A stretch of 44,963 nucleotides of DNA from an uncultured Eubacteriales bacterium (GCA_951800645.1 CATOIK010000020.1:1-44963); one strand, 5' to 3'. Shown: positions 8,939 to 17,634, counted from the stretch's first letter. The notes: generated by a model not told the origin, from the letters alone. Made by a program: numbers and translations.

Positions 8939-10045
8939 TTACTCAGCCTGGGTTTCTGCTGCTTCCGAAGCTTCTCCGGCAGCAGCTGCGCTGTCTGCAG
9001 CCCGCACCTTAGAACCGTCATACAGCTCGGAGCTCCAGGTAGTAATAACCTGGGTTTCCATATCAATGCCGGACAAAATCTGGATCCGTTCAGAATCATA
9101 GATTCCCACATCTACCGGAACATGGTGTACAACGCCGGCCTCATAGGTATATACATAAGCGTCTCCGCCGGAATAGTAAACGGCGTCAACCGGAACCGTC
9201 ATCACATTTTCCTGCTTGTCAGAGGTCACATACAGCTTTGCGGAAGATCCGGTAGGCAATGCGTCTCCGTCTTCCACAGAAGCTTTTACCTTAAACAGGC
9301 CGGTGGCTGCATCTATCATAGTGCTTACCTCATTGATGGTGCCTTCGTACCGGCTGCTGTTTTTCTCAATGGTAACGCCGTCTCCCGCCTGCAGCCGGGA
9401 CGCAATTTTTTCCGGCACAGAGAAGGTTACGGATTTGCTGCCTTCCCCGGCAATCACGCTGATCAAACTCTGCTGGGCTACCGTGTCGTGAACCTCTACA
9501 TCGCAGATTTCCACTTTGCCGGAAATGGGAGCAGTAATATTGGCAAACTCCACCTGGGTATCGTAGTTCAACTTCATGGAGTCATAGTTAATCTGAGCAT
9601 TCTTGGCCGCTGTCTGCGCCTGCTCGTACATGGCGCTGGCAATGTCTCCCGCCTCAAACAAGGCTTTCTGTCTTGCCAGGTTCGTCTGGGCGTCTTTTAA
9701 TGCCTGCTCTGCAGACTCTAACGACAGCTTTGCGCCGTCTACCTGCCTGGTGTCAATTTTGCAGATAATCTGGCCTTCTTTTACCATATCTCCTGCCTTT
9801 ACATAAACATCCGTTACTTCTCCCGCCATCTTCGGGTAAATGTATACCACATCTGACGGCTCTACCTTTCCTACCAATTCCCGGAAAAGCTCAATGGTGC
9901 CGGTCTGAGGCGTCTGCACCTCTACCACCGGAAGGGGAGCCTCCTCCAACACCGCTGACTTCTTAAACAGCCTGGGAACCGCCACTGCTGCCACTGCTGC
10001 CAGGGCCACCACTGCTACGCCTGCTATTACCACACTCTTTTTCAT
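8939..10045 (-). CDS. RND efflux membrane-fusion protein (HlyD/AcrA-like)
   Basis: A 368-residue periplasmic-adaptor-type protein. An uncleaved or cleaved N-terminal hydrophobic segment (VVIAGVAVVALAAVAAVAVP) precedes the lipoyl/barrel-sandwich half (GKVEPSDVVYIYPKMAGEVTD ... VKAGDMVKEGQIICKID). A helical hairpin (SLESAEQALKDAQTNLARQKALFEAGDI) follows, then the second barrel-sandwich half (NITAPISGKVE) and the beta-barrel and membrane-proximal domains. It would bridge the RND pump to the TolC-like proteins. Its C-terminus is Ala/Glu rich. GGAG lies 6-8 nt before the ATG, and it follows tetR by 25 nt. Confidence 0.93.
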   Translation of the reverse strand: MKKSVVIAGVAVVALAAVAAVAVPRLFKKSAVLEEAPLPVVEVQTPQTGTIELFRELVGKVEPSDVVYIYPKMAGEVTDVYVKAGDMVKEGQIICKIDTRQVDGAKLSLESAEQALKDAQTNLARQKALFEAGDIASAMYEQAQTAAKNAQINYDSMKLNYDTQVEFANITAPISGKVEICDVEVHDTVAQQSLISVIAGEGSKSVTFSVPEKIASRLQAGDGVTIEKNSSRYEGTINEVSTMIDAATGLFKVKASVEDGDALPTGSSAKLYVTSDKQENVMTVPVDAVYYSGGDAYVYTYEAGVVHHVPVDVGIYDSERIQILSGIDMETQVITTWSSELYDGSKVRAADSAAAAGEASEAAETQAE

Positions 10046-10070
10046 TGCTGTCTCCTCTTTTTATGCTCAT

Positions 10071-10703
10071 TTACTTTTCACATACTCCATATGCCCCATG
10101 CTTCAGGATCTCCAGGGCGCCCCGGAAGTTTTTCCGGATATAGGGTTCCTCCTCCGGGAACTCGTAAAACCGCCTGATGGATAACATCAATGCGGCAGCT
10201 CCCATCGCAAGAAGGGGCTCATATTCTTCTGCAGACCTGTACTGAAACCGGCTTTTGTCGATGCGCTCAAGCAGCCACTGAAGTTCCGGATTTTCTGCCT
10301 TTCCATTTTCCTTCCTGCAGGGAAACAGGCCAATAATCTGCGCTCCCTCACGATAAGAAAATATATTCCGCATAATGTCCAGCATGACGGATGTTTCCTG
10401 CATCCGATCTACAAACCGGTCAAAAATTTCTTCCAGAAGACCGAAAAAATCTCCGCCGTTCTGCTTCAGTTCTTCCTCGCAGTATTCTAAAACCCGTTCA
10501 TGACTGTCGGAAAATATGTACCGCAAAAGGTCGTCCTTATCTTCAAAATAAGTATAAAAACTGCCTCTGGAAATTTCTGCAGTGTGGATAATCTGGTTAA
10601 TGGAAACCTTCTCATAAGGCACCCTGGCAAATTCCCGGACTGCAGCTTCCCGAATCAGCCTCCGTTTTGCGTCCGGCAGCCTGTAAAACCGCTCTGTAGG
10701 CAT
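10071..10703 (-). CDS. TetR/AcrR-family regulator of the efflux operon
   Basis: A 210-residue TetR-type repressor. The N-terminal helix-turn-helix is clear (REAAVREFARVPYEKVSINQI ... ISRGSFYTYFEDKDDLLRYIF, about residues 15-68). The C-terminal ligand domain is divergent, as is normal. It is the first gene of the leftward operon containing the membrane-fusion protein, RND pump and two TolC-like genes. Its own promoter (10769-10797) holds a perfect TGACA-N3-TGTCA palindrome between -35 and -10. The likely behaviour is autorepression of the whole operon, relieved by an efflux substrate. A G-rich stretch precedes the ATG. Confidence 0.92.
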   Translation of the reverse strand: MPTERFYRLPDAKRRLIREAAVREFARVPYEKVSINQIIHTAEISRGSFYTYFEDKDDLLRYIFSDSHERVLEYCEEELKQNGGDFFGLLEEIFDRFVDRMQETSVMLDIMRNIFSYREGAQIIGLFPCRKENGKAENPELQWLLERIDKSRFQYRSAEEYEPLLAMGAAALMLSIRRFYEFPEEEPYIRKNFRGALEILKHGAYGVCEK

Positions 10704-10768
10704 CTCGTCCCCCCCTCTCCCGTCTGCTTTGACGGAATAGATGCATCTTTCATTCAGAAGATGTTGTA

Positions 10769-10797
10769 ATTATAATGACACCCTGTCACTTAGTCAA
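10769..10797 (-). promoter_or_regulatory. Promoter of the efflux operon with embedded TetR-type operator
   Basis: On the minus strand TTGACT (10792-10797) and TATAAT (10769-10774) are separated by exactly 17 nt, a near-consensus sigma-A promoter. The spacer contains the palindrome TGACA-GGG-TGTCA (10776-10788). A repressor bound there would block RNA polymerase directly. The position immediately upstream of the tetR start points to that protein as the ligand-responsive repressor. Confidence 0.8.
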
Positions 10798-10827
10798 TAG
10801 AGGTTATAGAAATTTTAGACTTTTTAT

Positions 10828-10856
10828 TTGAATTTCTCTTTCTCTGGTATTATAAT
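10828..10856 (+). promoter_or_regulatory. Promoter of the DMT transporter gene
   Basis: TTGAAT (10828-10833) and TATAAT (10851-10856) lie 17 nt apart on the + strand. Transcription would begin near 10863. The ATG at 10855 is therefore part of the -10 box and cannot be the start codon, which moves the gene start to 10891, behind AAGGAG at 10875-10880. Confidence 0.7.
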
Positions 10857-10890
10857 GAAACACAGCAAAATTTTAAGGAGTTCTTTTGGG

Positions 10891-11775
10891 ATGGGATACT
10901 TATATTTATTCTGTGTTGCCCTTATGTTCAGTTTCGGCGGCACCTGCGTAAAACTAATCAGTCCTTACTTTGGGGCAGCCTACATTACCTTTTTCCGCTT
11001 CCTGTTCGGCGTTATGTGGCTGTTTCTTTTAAAGCTGGTTCTGCGGCAGCGCTTCCGGGCAGATTTTAGAAAAATCCTGCTTGCATCCATAGGATGGATT
11101 CTGTTCGGGGCCTTTGCCAAGTGGATGGCTTACCTGGCAGAAAACTATGCCCTTTCTCATGGCCCTTCTTACGGAAACATTGTAACCCAGCCGGCCCAGA
11201 CCATCTTTCTGACGATTGTCAGCATTTTAATGTTTAAGGAAAAGCTGCCGCCCGGAAAGATTTTCTGTATTCTGCTCTGTATCCTGGGCGTAATGTGCAT
11301 CTCCTTAAACGGCCGGTCCCTGGACGCCTTTTTCCGGGAAAACCTGCTGTTTACCGGACTGTTCATCCTCTCCGGCGTATGTGCCGGATGCCATGTGCTG
11401 GCCCAGAAAATGGTGGCTGACCGGATGGACATCGTAGACAGCAACCTGTCCATCTTCGCCTTCTCTGCCCTGATGGCAGCCGTTCCTCTGGCAGGACCGG
11501 TGGCCGGCGGTGAACTTTTGGGAGTCCGTCCGGATTTAGCCTGCATTCTGGCAATCCTGGCCTTTGGCTTCATTACCGGAATGGGATTTTATCTAAACGC
11601 CAAAGCCATTCCCCTGGTTCCCTTTTACATGGTGCCGGTCATCCAGAGCACTATGGCGGTCTTTGCAATCCTGTGGGGCGTGCTGTTCTTCCACGAGGAA
11701 ATTACCCTGTGGATTATCGGCGGAACCCTTACCTTTATTACAGGCGTCATCGGGCTGCAAATAAAAAAAGCTTAG
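10891..11775 (+). CDS. EamA/DMT-superfamily transporter
   Basis: A 294-residue inner-membrane protein with about ten hydrophobic helices in two EamA repeats. The first repeat begins at the N-terminus (LYLFCVALMFSFGGTCVKLIS); the second begins near LFTGLFILSGVCAGCHVLAQKM. Typical DMT features are the short loops, the NYALSHGPSYGNIV segment and the final IIGGTLTFITGVIGL helix. This superfamily exports or imports amino acids, nucleosides and small metabolites. It is followed at 63 nt by lysA, which has its own promoter; a link to lysine or DAP export is possible but only inferred from adjacency. Frames starting at 10828 or 10855 are ruled out by the promoter. Confidence 0.88.
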   Translation: MGYLYLFCVALMFSFGGTCVKLISPYFGAAYITFFRFLFGVMWLFLLKLVLRQRFRADFRKILLASIGWILFGAFAKWMAYLAENYALSHGPSYGNIVTQPAQTIFLTIVSILMFKEKLPPGKIFCILLCILGVMCISLNGRSLDAFFRENLLFTGLFILSGVCAGCHVLAQKMVADRMDIVDSNLSIFAFSALMAAVPLAGPVAGGELLGVRPDLACILAILAFGFITGMGFYLNAKAIPLVPFYMVPVIQSTMAVFAILWGVLFFHEEITLWIIGGTLTFITGVIGLQIKKA

Positions 11776-11778
11776 AAG

Positions 11779-11807
11779 TTGCCCATTTGCACCATTCATG
11801 TTAAAAT
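11779..11807 (+). promoter_or_regulatory. Candidate lysA promoter
   Basis: TTGCCC (11779-11784) and TAAAAT (11802-11807) are 17 nt apart, starting right after the stop codon of the DMT gene. This would give a short leader of about 25 nt to lysA. No lysine riboswitch is visible. Confidence 0.5.
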
Positions 11808-11838
11808 ACAAAACATATTATTCCGAAAGGAGCTTCCG

Positions 11839-13107
11839 ATGCAGCATATTTATACAAATGTTACAGACCGGACCGGTTTTTTCGAGGGAAACGACCCTAC
11901 CGCTCTGGCCAGACAGTACGGCACCCCTCTTTATATATACAATGAGCGAATCCTGCGGCAGCGGTGCCGGGATTTGAAAAACATGGTAACCTATCCCAAC
12001 TTTGTAGTGGACTACTCCGCTAAGGCCAACAGCGGCCTGGCTTTTCTCCAGATTGTCCGTTCCGAAGGACTGGAAGCAGACGCCATGTCCCCCGGCGAAA
12101 TCTATATGGAGCGGATGGCCGGCTTTGAGCCGGAAGAAATTTTCTACATCTGCAACAATGTTTCCCAGGAGGAAATGCAGTATGCCATTGATGCAGGCGT
12201 ACGCATCAGTGTAGACTCTGTAAGCCAGTTAGAGCAGCTGGGCCGGATTGCTCCGGGGCATCAGGTAGCTATCCGGTTTAACCCTGGCGTGGGAGCCGGA
12301 CACCATGAAAAGGTAGTTACAGCCGGAAAGGAAACCAAGTTCGGCGTGGACCCGGCAGACATTCCCCAAGTGAAGGAGCTGCTGAAAAAATATAATTTAA
12401 AGCTGATTGGCATCAACCAGCACATCGGTTCTCTATTTATGACCGGCGAAGCCTTTACCGCCAGCATTTCCGCTCTCTTTGACATTGCCAGACAGTTTCC
12501 GGATCTGGAATTCGTAGACATGGGCGGCGGCTTCGGCATTCCTTATAAAAAAGAGTTTGGCGAAGCGCCTCTGGATTTAAAGGAACTGGGACAGGCTATG
12601 GATAAGGCCCTGTATCAGTTTGCAGAGGAATATGGGCGTCAGCTTACCTTCCGGATTGAGCCGGGCCGCTACATCTCTGCGGAATGCAGCGTAATCCTTT
12701 CCACGGTTCACGCCGTCAAGTACAACCAGAACAGGAAATTTGTAGGCTGCGACTGCGGCTTCAATGTGCTGCAGCGGCCAATTATGTACGATTCCTACCA
12801 TGGCGTAGAAATTTTCCGGGAGAAGGATATTCCCTCTGAGAACGAAGAAACGGTTACGATTGTGGGAAATATCTGCGAAAGCGGAGACATTTTAGCCAAG
12901 GACAGGACATTGCCGGAAATCCGCGAGGGAGACACCCTCTGTATCCTGGACGCCGGCGCCTATGGTTTTACCATGGCCTCCAACTACAACAACCGCCTGC
13001 GCCCCGCAGAAATTCTCATCCGGGAAAACGGAGAAGTAGTCCTGATTCGGGAACGAGAAGTGCTGGAAGATTTGATGCGGCATGTGATTGGATTGAAAGA
13101 TTTATAA
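11839..13107 (+). CDS. lysA: Diaminopimelate decarboxylase
   Basis: A 422-residue PLP enzyme of the alanine-racemase-like fold III class that decarboxylates meso-diaminopimelate to L-lysine. The PLP lysine lies in VVDYSAKANS (Lys62). Other signatures are QHIGS, the glycine-rich MGGGFGIPY, the EPGRYI loop, the NICESGD motif that supplies the second-subunit cysteine, and GAYGFTMASNYN. The start at 11839 has AAAGGAGC 5 nt upstream. It sits between a DMT transporter and a strong terminator. Some homologs act on carboxynorspermidine, but the length and motifs fit the DapDC branch. Confidence 0.9.
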   Translation: MQHIYTNVTDRTGFFEGNDPTALARQYGTPLYIYNERILRQRCRDLKNMVTYPNFVVDYSAKANSGLAFLQIVRSEGLEADAMSPGEIYMERMAGFEPEEIFYICNNVSQEEMQYAIDAGVRISVDSVSQLEQLGRIAPGHQVAIRFNPGVGAGHHEKVVTAGKETKFGVDPADIPQVKELLKKYNLKLIGINQHIGSLFMTGEAFTASISALFDIARQFPDLEFVDMGGGFGIPYKKEFGEAPLDLKELGQAMDKALYQFAEEYGRQLTFRIEPGRYISAECSVILSTVHAVKYNQNRKFVGCDCGFNVLQRPIMYDSYHGVEIFREKDIPSENEETVTIVGNICESGDILAKDRTLPEIREGDTLCILDAGAYGFTMASNYNNRLRPAEILIRENGEVVLIREREVLEDLMRHVIGLKDL

Positions 13108-13148
13108 AAAGATTTATCCCCGCCAAGCCAGGCGGGGATAAATCTTTT
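13107..13148 (+). terminator. Strong terminator after lysA
   Basis: An 18-bp perfect stem (13107-13124 with 13131-13148) around a 6-nt loop, with an A-rich start and U-rich end. It begins at the last base of the lysA stop codon. The A/T flanks make it usable on either strand, though only + strand genes lie next to it. Confidence 0.9.
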
Positions 13149-13218
13149 TATATTTCCTCTTGCTTTTTTGTATTTTCACTATATAATAAATACTGTATAC
13201 AAGAAACATTGAAAATAC

Positions 13219-13252
13219 AATCCGGTTACAGGTTTTGAAAGGGAACCGGATT
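13219..13252 (+). other. Hairpin in the ispE leader
   Basis: A perfect 9-bp inverted repeat, AATCCGGTT / AACCGGATT, with a 16-nt loop lies 32 nt before the ispE start codon. No U-run follows, so it is not an intrinsic terminator. It may be an RNA control element or a protein-binding site; I do not recognise a known family. Confidence 0.45.
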
Positions 13253-13284
13253 ATTCCTATCAATCATACAAAGGAGCGTACACC

Positions 13285-14190
13285 ATGATCAATCATCTGG
13301 GACTGAAAGCCTATGGTAAAATCAACCTGGGGCTGGATGTGCTGCGCAGACGGGAAGACGGTTACCACGAAGTCCGCATGATCATGCAGACCGTAGGTAT
13401 TTTCGACCGGGTAGACTTAATCCGGAAGACAAAGCCAGGCATCCAGGTGGAGACCAACCTTTATTACCTTCCCACCAATGAGAACAACTTAGTCTACAAG
13501 GCCGCCAAGCTTCTGATGGACGAATTTGATATAAAAGAAGGCCTTACCATCCGCCTGAAAAAATTCATCCCGGTAGCTGCCGGCATGGCCGGAGGCAGCA
13601 GCGATGCAGCCACTGTTTTATTCGGCGTCAACAAAATGTTCCATCTGGGCCTCTCCACAAAAGAGCTGATGGAGCGGGGCGTAAAAATCGGGGCGGATGT
13701 TCCCTACTGCATTATGCGGGGTACTGCCCTTTCCGAAGGCATCGGAGAAATCCTTACTCCGCTTCCGCCGGTTCCCCAGTGCCAGGTGCTGATTGCCAAA
13801 CCGGCCATCAGCGTATCTACCAAGTATGTGTACGAAAACCTCCGCGCCAACGATTTAAGGCCGGAGCAGCATCCCGACATTGACGCCATTATCGGCTCTA
13901 TCCGCAAAGGAGATATATACGGCATTGCAGATAATCTGGGAAATGTGCTGGAAACAGTAACAGAAAAAAATTATCCGGTTATCCGGCAGATCAAAGATAC
14001 CATGCTGGAGCACGGGGCCATCGGCTCCTTAATGAGCGGCAGCGGCCCCACGGTCTTTGGCCTGTTTACCAACCCTAAAGCTGCCCAGGAGGCCTACGAA
14101 ACCCTGCGCTACAACGATGCAGACGGTTTAGCCAAGCAAGTGTATCTGACTAATTTTTACAATCAAAAGGAGAACCGTCATGAATCATGA
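13285..14190 (+). CDS. ispE: 4-diphosphocytidyl-2-C-methyl-D-erythritol kinase
   Basis: A 301-residue GHMP kinase of the MEP isoprenoid pathway, phosphorylating CDP-methylerythritol at the 2-OH. Motifs in order: AYGKINLGLDVLRRREDGYHEV at the N-terminus, the ATP loop PVAAGMAGGSSDAA (about residues 92-105) and the C-terminal GSLMSGSGPTVFGLF. The length matches the family. AAGGAG lies 8 nt before the ATG. It overlaps the following gntR gene by 11 nt, implying co-translation, an arrangement often seen in clostridia. Confidence 0.97.
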   Translation: MINHLGLKAYGKINLGLDVLRRREDGYHEVRMIMQTVGIFDRVDLIRKTKPGIQVETNLYYLPTNENNLVYKAAKLLMDEFDIKEGLTIRLKKFIPVAAGMAGGSSDAATVLFGVNKMFHLGLSTKELMERGVKIGADVPYCIMRGTALSEGIGEILTPLPPVPQCQVLIAKPAISVSTKYVYENLRANDLRPEQHPDIDAIIGSIRKGDIYGIADNLGNVLETVTEKNYPVIRQIKDTMLEHGAIGSLMSGSGPTVFGLFTNPKAAQEAYETLRYNDADGLAKQVYLTNFYNQKENRHES

Positions 14191-14854
14191 ATTGAAAGTC
14201 AATATGAACGAATATCTGCCCCTGCGGGATGTGGTGTTCAACACCCTGCGCCAGGCCATTTTAAAGGGAGAGTTAGAGCCGGGAGAACGGCTGATGGAGA
14301 TTCATCTGGCAGACCGGCTTGGAGTCAGCCGCACCCCTATCCGGGAAGCCATCCGCAAGCTGGAGCTGGAAGGCCTGGTTCTGATGATTCCCCGCAAAGG
14401 CGCTGAGGTAGCCAGAATCTCCGAAAAGAGCCTGCGGGATGTGCTGGAGGTGCGCCGCTCCTTAGATCAGCTGGCCATTGAGCTGGCCATTGAACGGATG
14501 ACGGACGATGACATCGCCGCTCTGGAAGCTGCTCAGGAGCAGTTTCGGGAAGCTGTAGCAGGCGCCGACGCCATGGCCATTGCCCAGTGTGATGAAAATT
14601 ACCACGACATCATCTACAACGCCACCGGCAACTCTCGTCTGGTACAGATCTTAAACAATCTGCGGGAGCAGATGTACCGCTACCGCCTGGAATACATTAA
14701 GGACGCCGACAAGCGACAGATTCTGGTGCTGGAGCATGACCAGATTTTAAAAGCCGTCAAAGGCCGTCATGTAGCCGAAGCCAGGATCGCTATCCGGGAA
14801 CACATTGATAATCAGGAAATTACCGTTTCCAGAAATATAAAAGAGCAGAAATAG
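14180..14854 (+). CDS. GntR-family regulator, FadR/FCD type
   Basis: A 224-residue regulator. The N-terminal winged helix (PLRDVVFNTLRQAILKGELEPGERLMEIHLADRLGVSRTPIREAIRKLELEGLV, residues 12-65) is canonical GntR. The all-helical FCD ligand domain follows, with the metal- and effector-binding pattern (EVRRSLDQLAIELA, D..YHDIIYNATGN, H..IL..V, EHID). The effector is unknown; FCD proteins usually sense carboxylic acids. Its ATG lies inside the end of ispE, with AAAGGAG 7 nt upstream. It is convergent with the DUF624 gene with only 6 nt between. Confidence 0.93.
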   Translation: MNHELKVNMNEYLPLRDVVFNTLRQAILKGELEPGERLMEIHLADRLGVSRTPIREAIRKLELEGLVLMIPRKGAEVARISEKSLRDVLEVRRSLDQLAIELAIERMTDDDIAALEAAQEQFREAVAGADAMAIAQCDENYHDIIYNATGNSRLVQILNNLREQMYRYRLEYIKDADKRQILVLEHDQILKAVKGRHVAEARIAIREHIDNQEITVSRNIKEQK

Positions 14855-14860
14855 CTCCAT

Positions 14861-15526
14861 TTATTCTTCCGGCAGTTCCCACGCCTCGTCCTCTGCACGA
14901 GGCTCTTTTTTGGGCATATAAATATCGAAAATCCCTACAAACAGCATGGAATTTAAAAACGCCAGCAGGGGAAAGCCAAACAGCACCATGATCATAAACA
15001 GCACCGGCACCATAAATACCAGCAGGATTACCGCGCCGTCCATCAAAAGCATCACTATCGTACGAAGCAGGTGGCGCAGAGACATAAAGCAGGCATTAAA
15101 AATTGTCCGCCTTATCGGATTATAAAATCTGGCCTGCAGCGGGAAAACATACAGAGAGATCAGCAGCCAGATGAAGCCGAAAGCCAGCAGAACTGATGTC
15201 ATTACCGTCCGAAAGGTGGACGGCTCCATATGGACAAAGAAATAGATGTCAAACCCGATCAAAAACCCAACAGCCAGAAGAATCAGCCAGATGGCCGTAG
15301 CCTGCTTGAAGTTCTCCTTGAAGGACCGGAAAAACGCTTTCACTGTAGAATCGTTCTCATCCCGGACCAGCTTCAAGGCCACATAGTAAACTGCAGTGGT
15401 AGACGCCCCCATAGTCACAATGGGAATGCTGCAAAGCACCCACAGCAGATTTAAAACCATTACATCAAAGAATTTTCCGATGAAACGCCACACCGGATTG
15501 TCGTAATTAAACAGATTTGACATCAT
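14861..15526 (-). CDS. DUF624 (YesL-like) membrane protein
   Basis: A 221-residue protein with about five transmembrane helices that matches DUF624, the family of B. subtilis YesL. The diagnostic N-terminus is NPVWRFIGKFFDVMVLNLLWVLCSIPIVTMGAS, followed by TTAVYYVALKLVRDENDSTVKAFFRSFKENFKQA. Family members often lie beside sugar ABC transporters and may regulate uptake; no such transporter is present here. The C-terminus is acidic. GGAGGA lies 7 nt before the ATG. The function is unknown. Confidence 0.88.
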   Translation of the reverse strand: MMSNLFNYDNPVWRFIGKFFDVMVLNLLWVLCSIPIVTMGASTTAVYYVALKLVRDENDSTVKAFFRSFKENFKQATAIWLILLAVGFLIGFDIYFFVHMEPSTFRTVMTSVLLAFGFIWLLISLYVFPLQARFYNPIRRTIFNACFMSLRHLLRTIVMLLMDGAVILLVFMVPVLFMIMVLFGFPLLAFLNSMLFVGIFDIYMPKKEPRAEDEAWELPEE

Positions 15527-15592
15527 GCTTCTTTCCTCCAGTCGTAAAGCTTAACCACCATTATAGCGAAAATAGAGGGAAAATGCAATGCG

Positions 15593-17551
15593 TCACTTTA
15601 CAAACCGCTCCAAAATCTCGCCGCTGCGGTAAGCCGCCAGCAGCCGCTCCAAATCTGAAATTTTTTCCCGCAGAACCCGGCCTGTGTCCGTATCTCCCAC
15701 CAGTTTGCGCTTGCTGACCCGCTGGACGATAATGCTGTCCGACTTAATATCAATTTCATGCTCAATGGCAGCCTCTGTAGACTCAAACGGCTCAAGCGCT
15801 GCCAGAATCAGACCATAGGAATTGTAGGTCAGAGAATATCCGGCGATGCCGGTCTCCGCCTGGTACGCCTTGGAAAATCCGCCGTCTATTACCAGCACCT
15901 TTCCGCCGCATTTCACCGGATTTTCCCCGCTTCTGGACTTTACCGGAACATGGCCATTGATAATGTGAGCCGTCTCCGGGTTCAGGCCGAACTCCCTCAT
16001 AATTCCATACACCACCCCTTCATTTTCCAGCAGATGATAATAAGGATTTTTCTTTTCCCGGTGAGTTTCCCTGTCTGCCAGGAAATACCGCTCAAAGGTA
16101 GCCATCTTGTCCTTGCCAAACAAAGGAGAGTCCGGATGAAGCCAGATATACCACATCACATCCCGGCTGACTGCCCGCTCTGCCTCTTTTTCCGATAAAA
16201 TGGCACGGCGGACATCGTTCTCCAACGCATCGTAAAGAGCCCGTCCTTTTAAGCGTTCTCCCCTGTACTCCACTGCCTTTAAGCTGCCGTCCTCATTTAA
16301 GGGAATACAGCCGTGATACAGCAGATTTCCATTGTAAATTTTGTAAAGGCCGCCTTTTGCCAGCAGAAAACGAACATGCTGCTGCAGCTTCTCACAGTTT
16401 TTAAATGCCTGCACCAGCCGTTCCATAATATCGGCTTCCATAGAAGTATAGGCATAAGGGTCTTTCGGATCTATCGTAGGAAAGTTTTTATCCAGCAAAG
16501 GATATTCTGTTCCGTCTATATCGATGGTTCCTGCCTCGAAATTGATTCTGTGAAGAAGATTCCGGCTCTCCAGATGGAACTCCGGACGCTGGTTTATAAT
16601 CTGCCCCTCTGCCTTGAACTGAATGATGGAGATGGCCTTGTGAAGCTTCACATTGACCTCCGCTTCGTACTGGTTCAGCACATTGTCCCCCTTCAGTTGA
16701 AAACAGGAACAGGGATCCTGGCCGTAAACATTGATGGCAAAGGTAGCCAGCGGCAGCAGATTGATACCGTAGCCATCTTCCAGAATATCCAGATTGCCGT
16801 AGCGGGCACAGATGCGGATTACATTGGCGATACAGCCCGGCTGTCCCGCCGCCGCCCCCATCCACAGAACATCGTGGTTTCCCCACTGAATATCCACAGA
16901 ATGATAGTCCATCAGCTTGTCCATAATCCGGTGCGGCCCCGGTCCCCGGTCATAGATGTCCCCTACAATGTGAAGATGATCCACCACCAGCCGCTGAATC
17001 AGCTGGCACATGGCTATAATACATTCTTTTCCCCGTCCTACCCGGACGATAGTGTCCACGATGGCATTGTAATAAGAGGTTTTGTCCGCCCCGTCTCCCT
17101 TTCCGGTCAGCAGCTCCTCCAGCACATAGGCAAATTCAGGAGGCATTGCCTTACGGACCTTAGAGCGGGTGTACTTACTGGCAGCCCGCTTGCAGATTTC
17201 TATCAGACGGTACATGGTAATCCGGCACCATTCGTCCTGGTTTGAAACCTGATTCATCATCTGCTCCATCTTCTCCCTGGGATAGTAGATCAGGGTAGCC
17301 AAAGCCTGCTTATCCTTCGCCGATAAGGTGTTGCTGAACACATCGTTGACCTTTCTCCGGACAGAGCCGGATCCGTTTTTCAGCACATGGGCAAACGCCT
17401 CGTATTCCCCGTGAATGTCCGTCAGAAAATGCTCTGTCCCTTTGGGCAGGTTTAAAATTGCCTCTAAGTTAATCAGCTCCGTGGACGCAGCCGCCACAGA
17501 GGGGTATAAATCCGCCAACCGTTCTAAATAACGGAGTTCCTCCTGATTCAT
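15593..17551 (-). CDS. fbp: Fructose-1,6-bisphosphatase, class III
   Basis: A 652-residue class III FBPase, the Firmicutes type related to metallophosphatases, which hydrolyses fructose-1,6-bisphosphate to fructose-6-phosphate in gluconeogenesis. Metallophosphatase motifs are visible: FLTDIHGEYEAF (about 42-53), VGDIYDRGPGPHRIMD, WGNHDVLWMGA, and later GHVPVK and VIDGGFSKAYQ. The length agrees with the roughly 640-670 residues usual for the class. AAAGGAGG precedes the ATG. A minus-strand promoter lies at 17606-17634. It is monocistronic and convergent to nothing nearby. Confidence 0.97.
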   Translation of the reverse strand: MNQEELRYLERLADLYPSVAAASTELINLEAILNLPKGTEHFLTDIHGEYEAFAHVLKNGSGSVRRKVNDVFSNTLSAKDKQALATLIYYPREKMEQMMNQVSNQDEWCRITMYRLIEICKRAASKYTRSKVRKAMPPEFAYVLEELLTGKGDGADKTSYYNAIVDTIVRVGRGKECIIAMCQLIQRLVVDHLHIVGDIYDRGPGPHRIMDKLMDYHSVDIQWGNHDVLWMGAAAGQPGCIANVIRICARYGNLDILEDGYGINLLPLATFAINVYGQDPCSCFQLKGDNVLNQYEAEVNVKLHKAISIIQFKAEGQIINQRPEFHLESRNLLHRINFEAGTIDIDGTEYPLLDKNFPTIDPKDPYAYTSMEADIMERLVQAFKNCEKLQQHVRFLLAKGGLYKIYNGNLLYHGCIPLNEDGSLKAVEYRGERLKGRALYDALENDVRRAILSEKEAERAVSRDVMWYIWLHPDSPLFGKDKMATFERYFLADRETHREKKNPYYHLLENEGVVYGIMREFGLNPETAHIINGHVPVKSRSGENPVKCGGKVLVIDGGFSKAYQAETGIAGYSLTYNSYGLILAALEPFESTEAAIEHEIDIKSDSIIVQRVSKRKLVGDTDTGRVLREKISDLERLLAAYRSGEILERFVK

Positions 17552-17605
17552 AACCAGAAACCTCCTTTTTATAATTTGCAGTGTACACGCTTATAGAATA
17601 TTTCC

Positions 17606-17634
17606 ATTATACAGAAAAGAGCCCCATCCCGCAA
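17606..17634 (-). promoter_or_regulatory. Promoter of fbp
   Basis: On the minus strand TTGCGG (17629-17634) is followed after 17 nt by TATAAT (17606-17611), about 55 nt before the fbp start codon. The -35 is only a partial match. Confidence 0.5.

Noticed and set aside
10828..10857. Earlier starts for the DMT transporter (TTG 10828, ATG 10855)
   Set aside because: They coincide with the -35 and -10 boxes of the promoter, so they would not be in the transcript.
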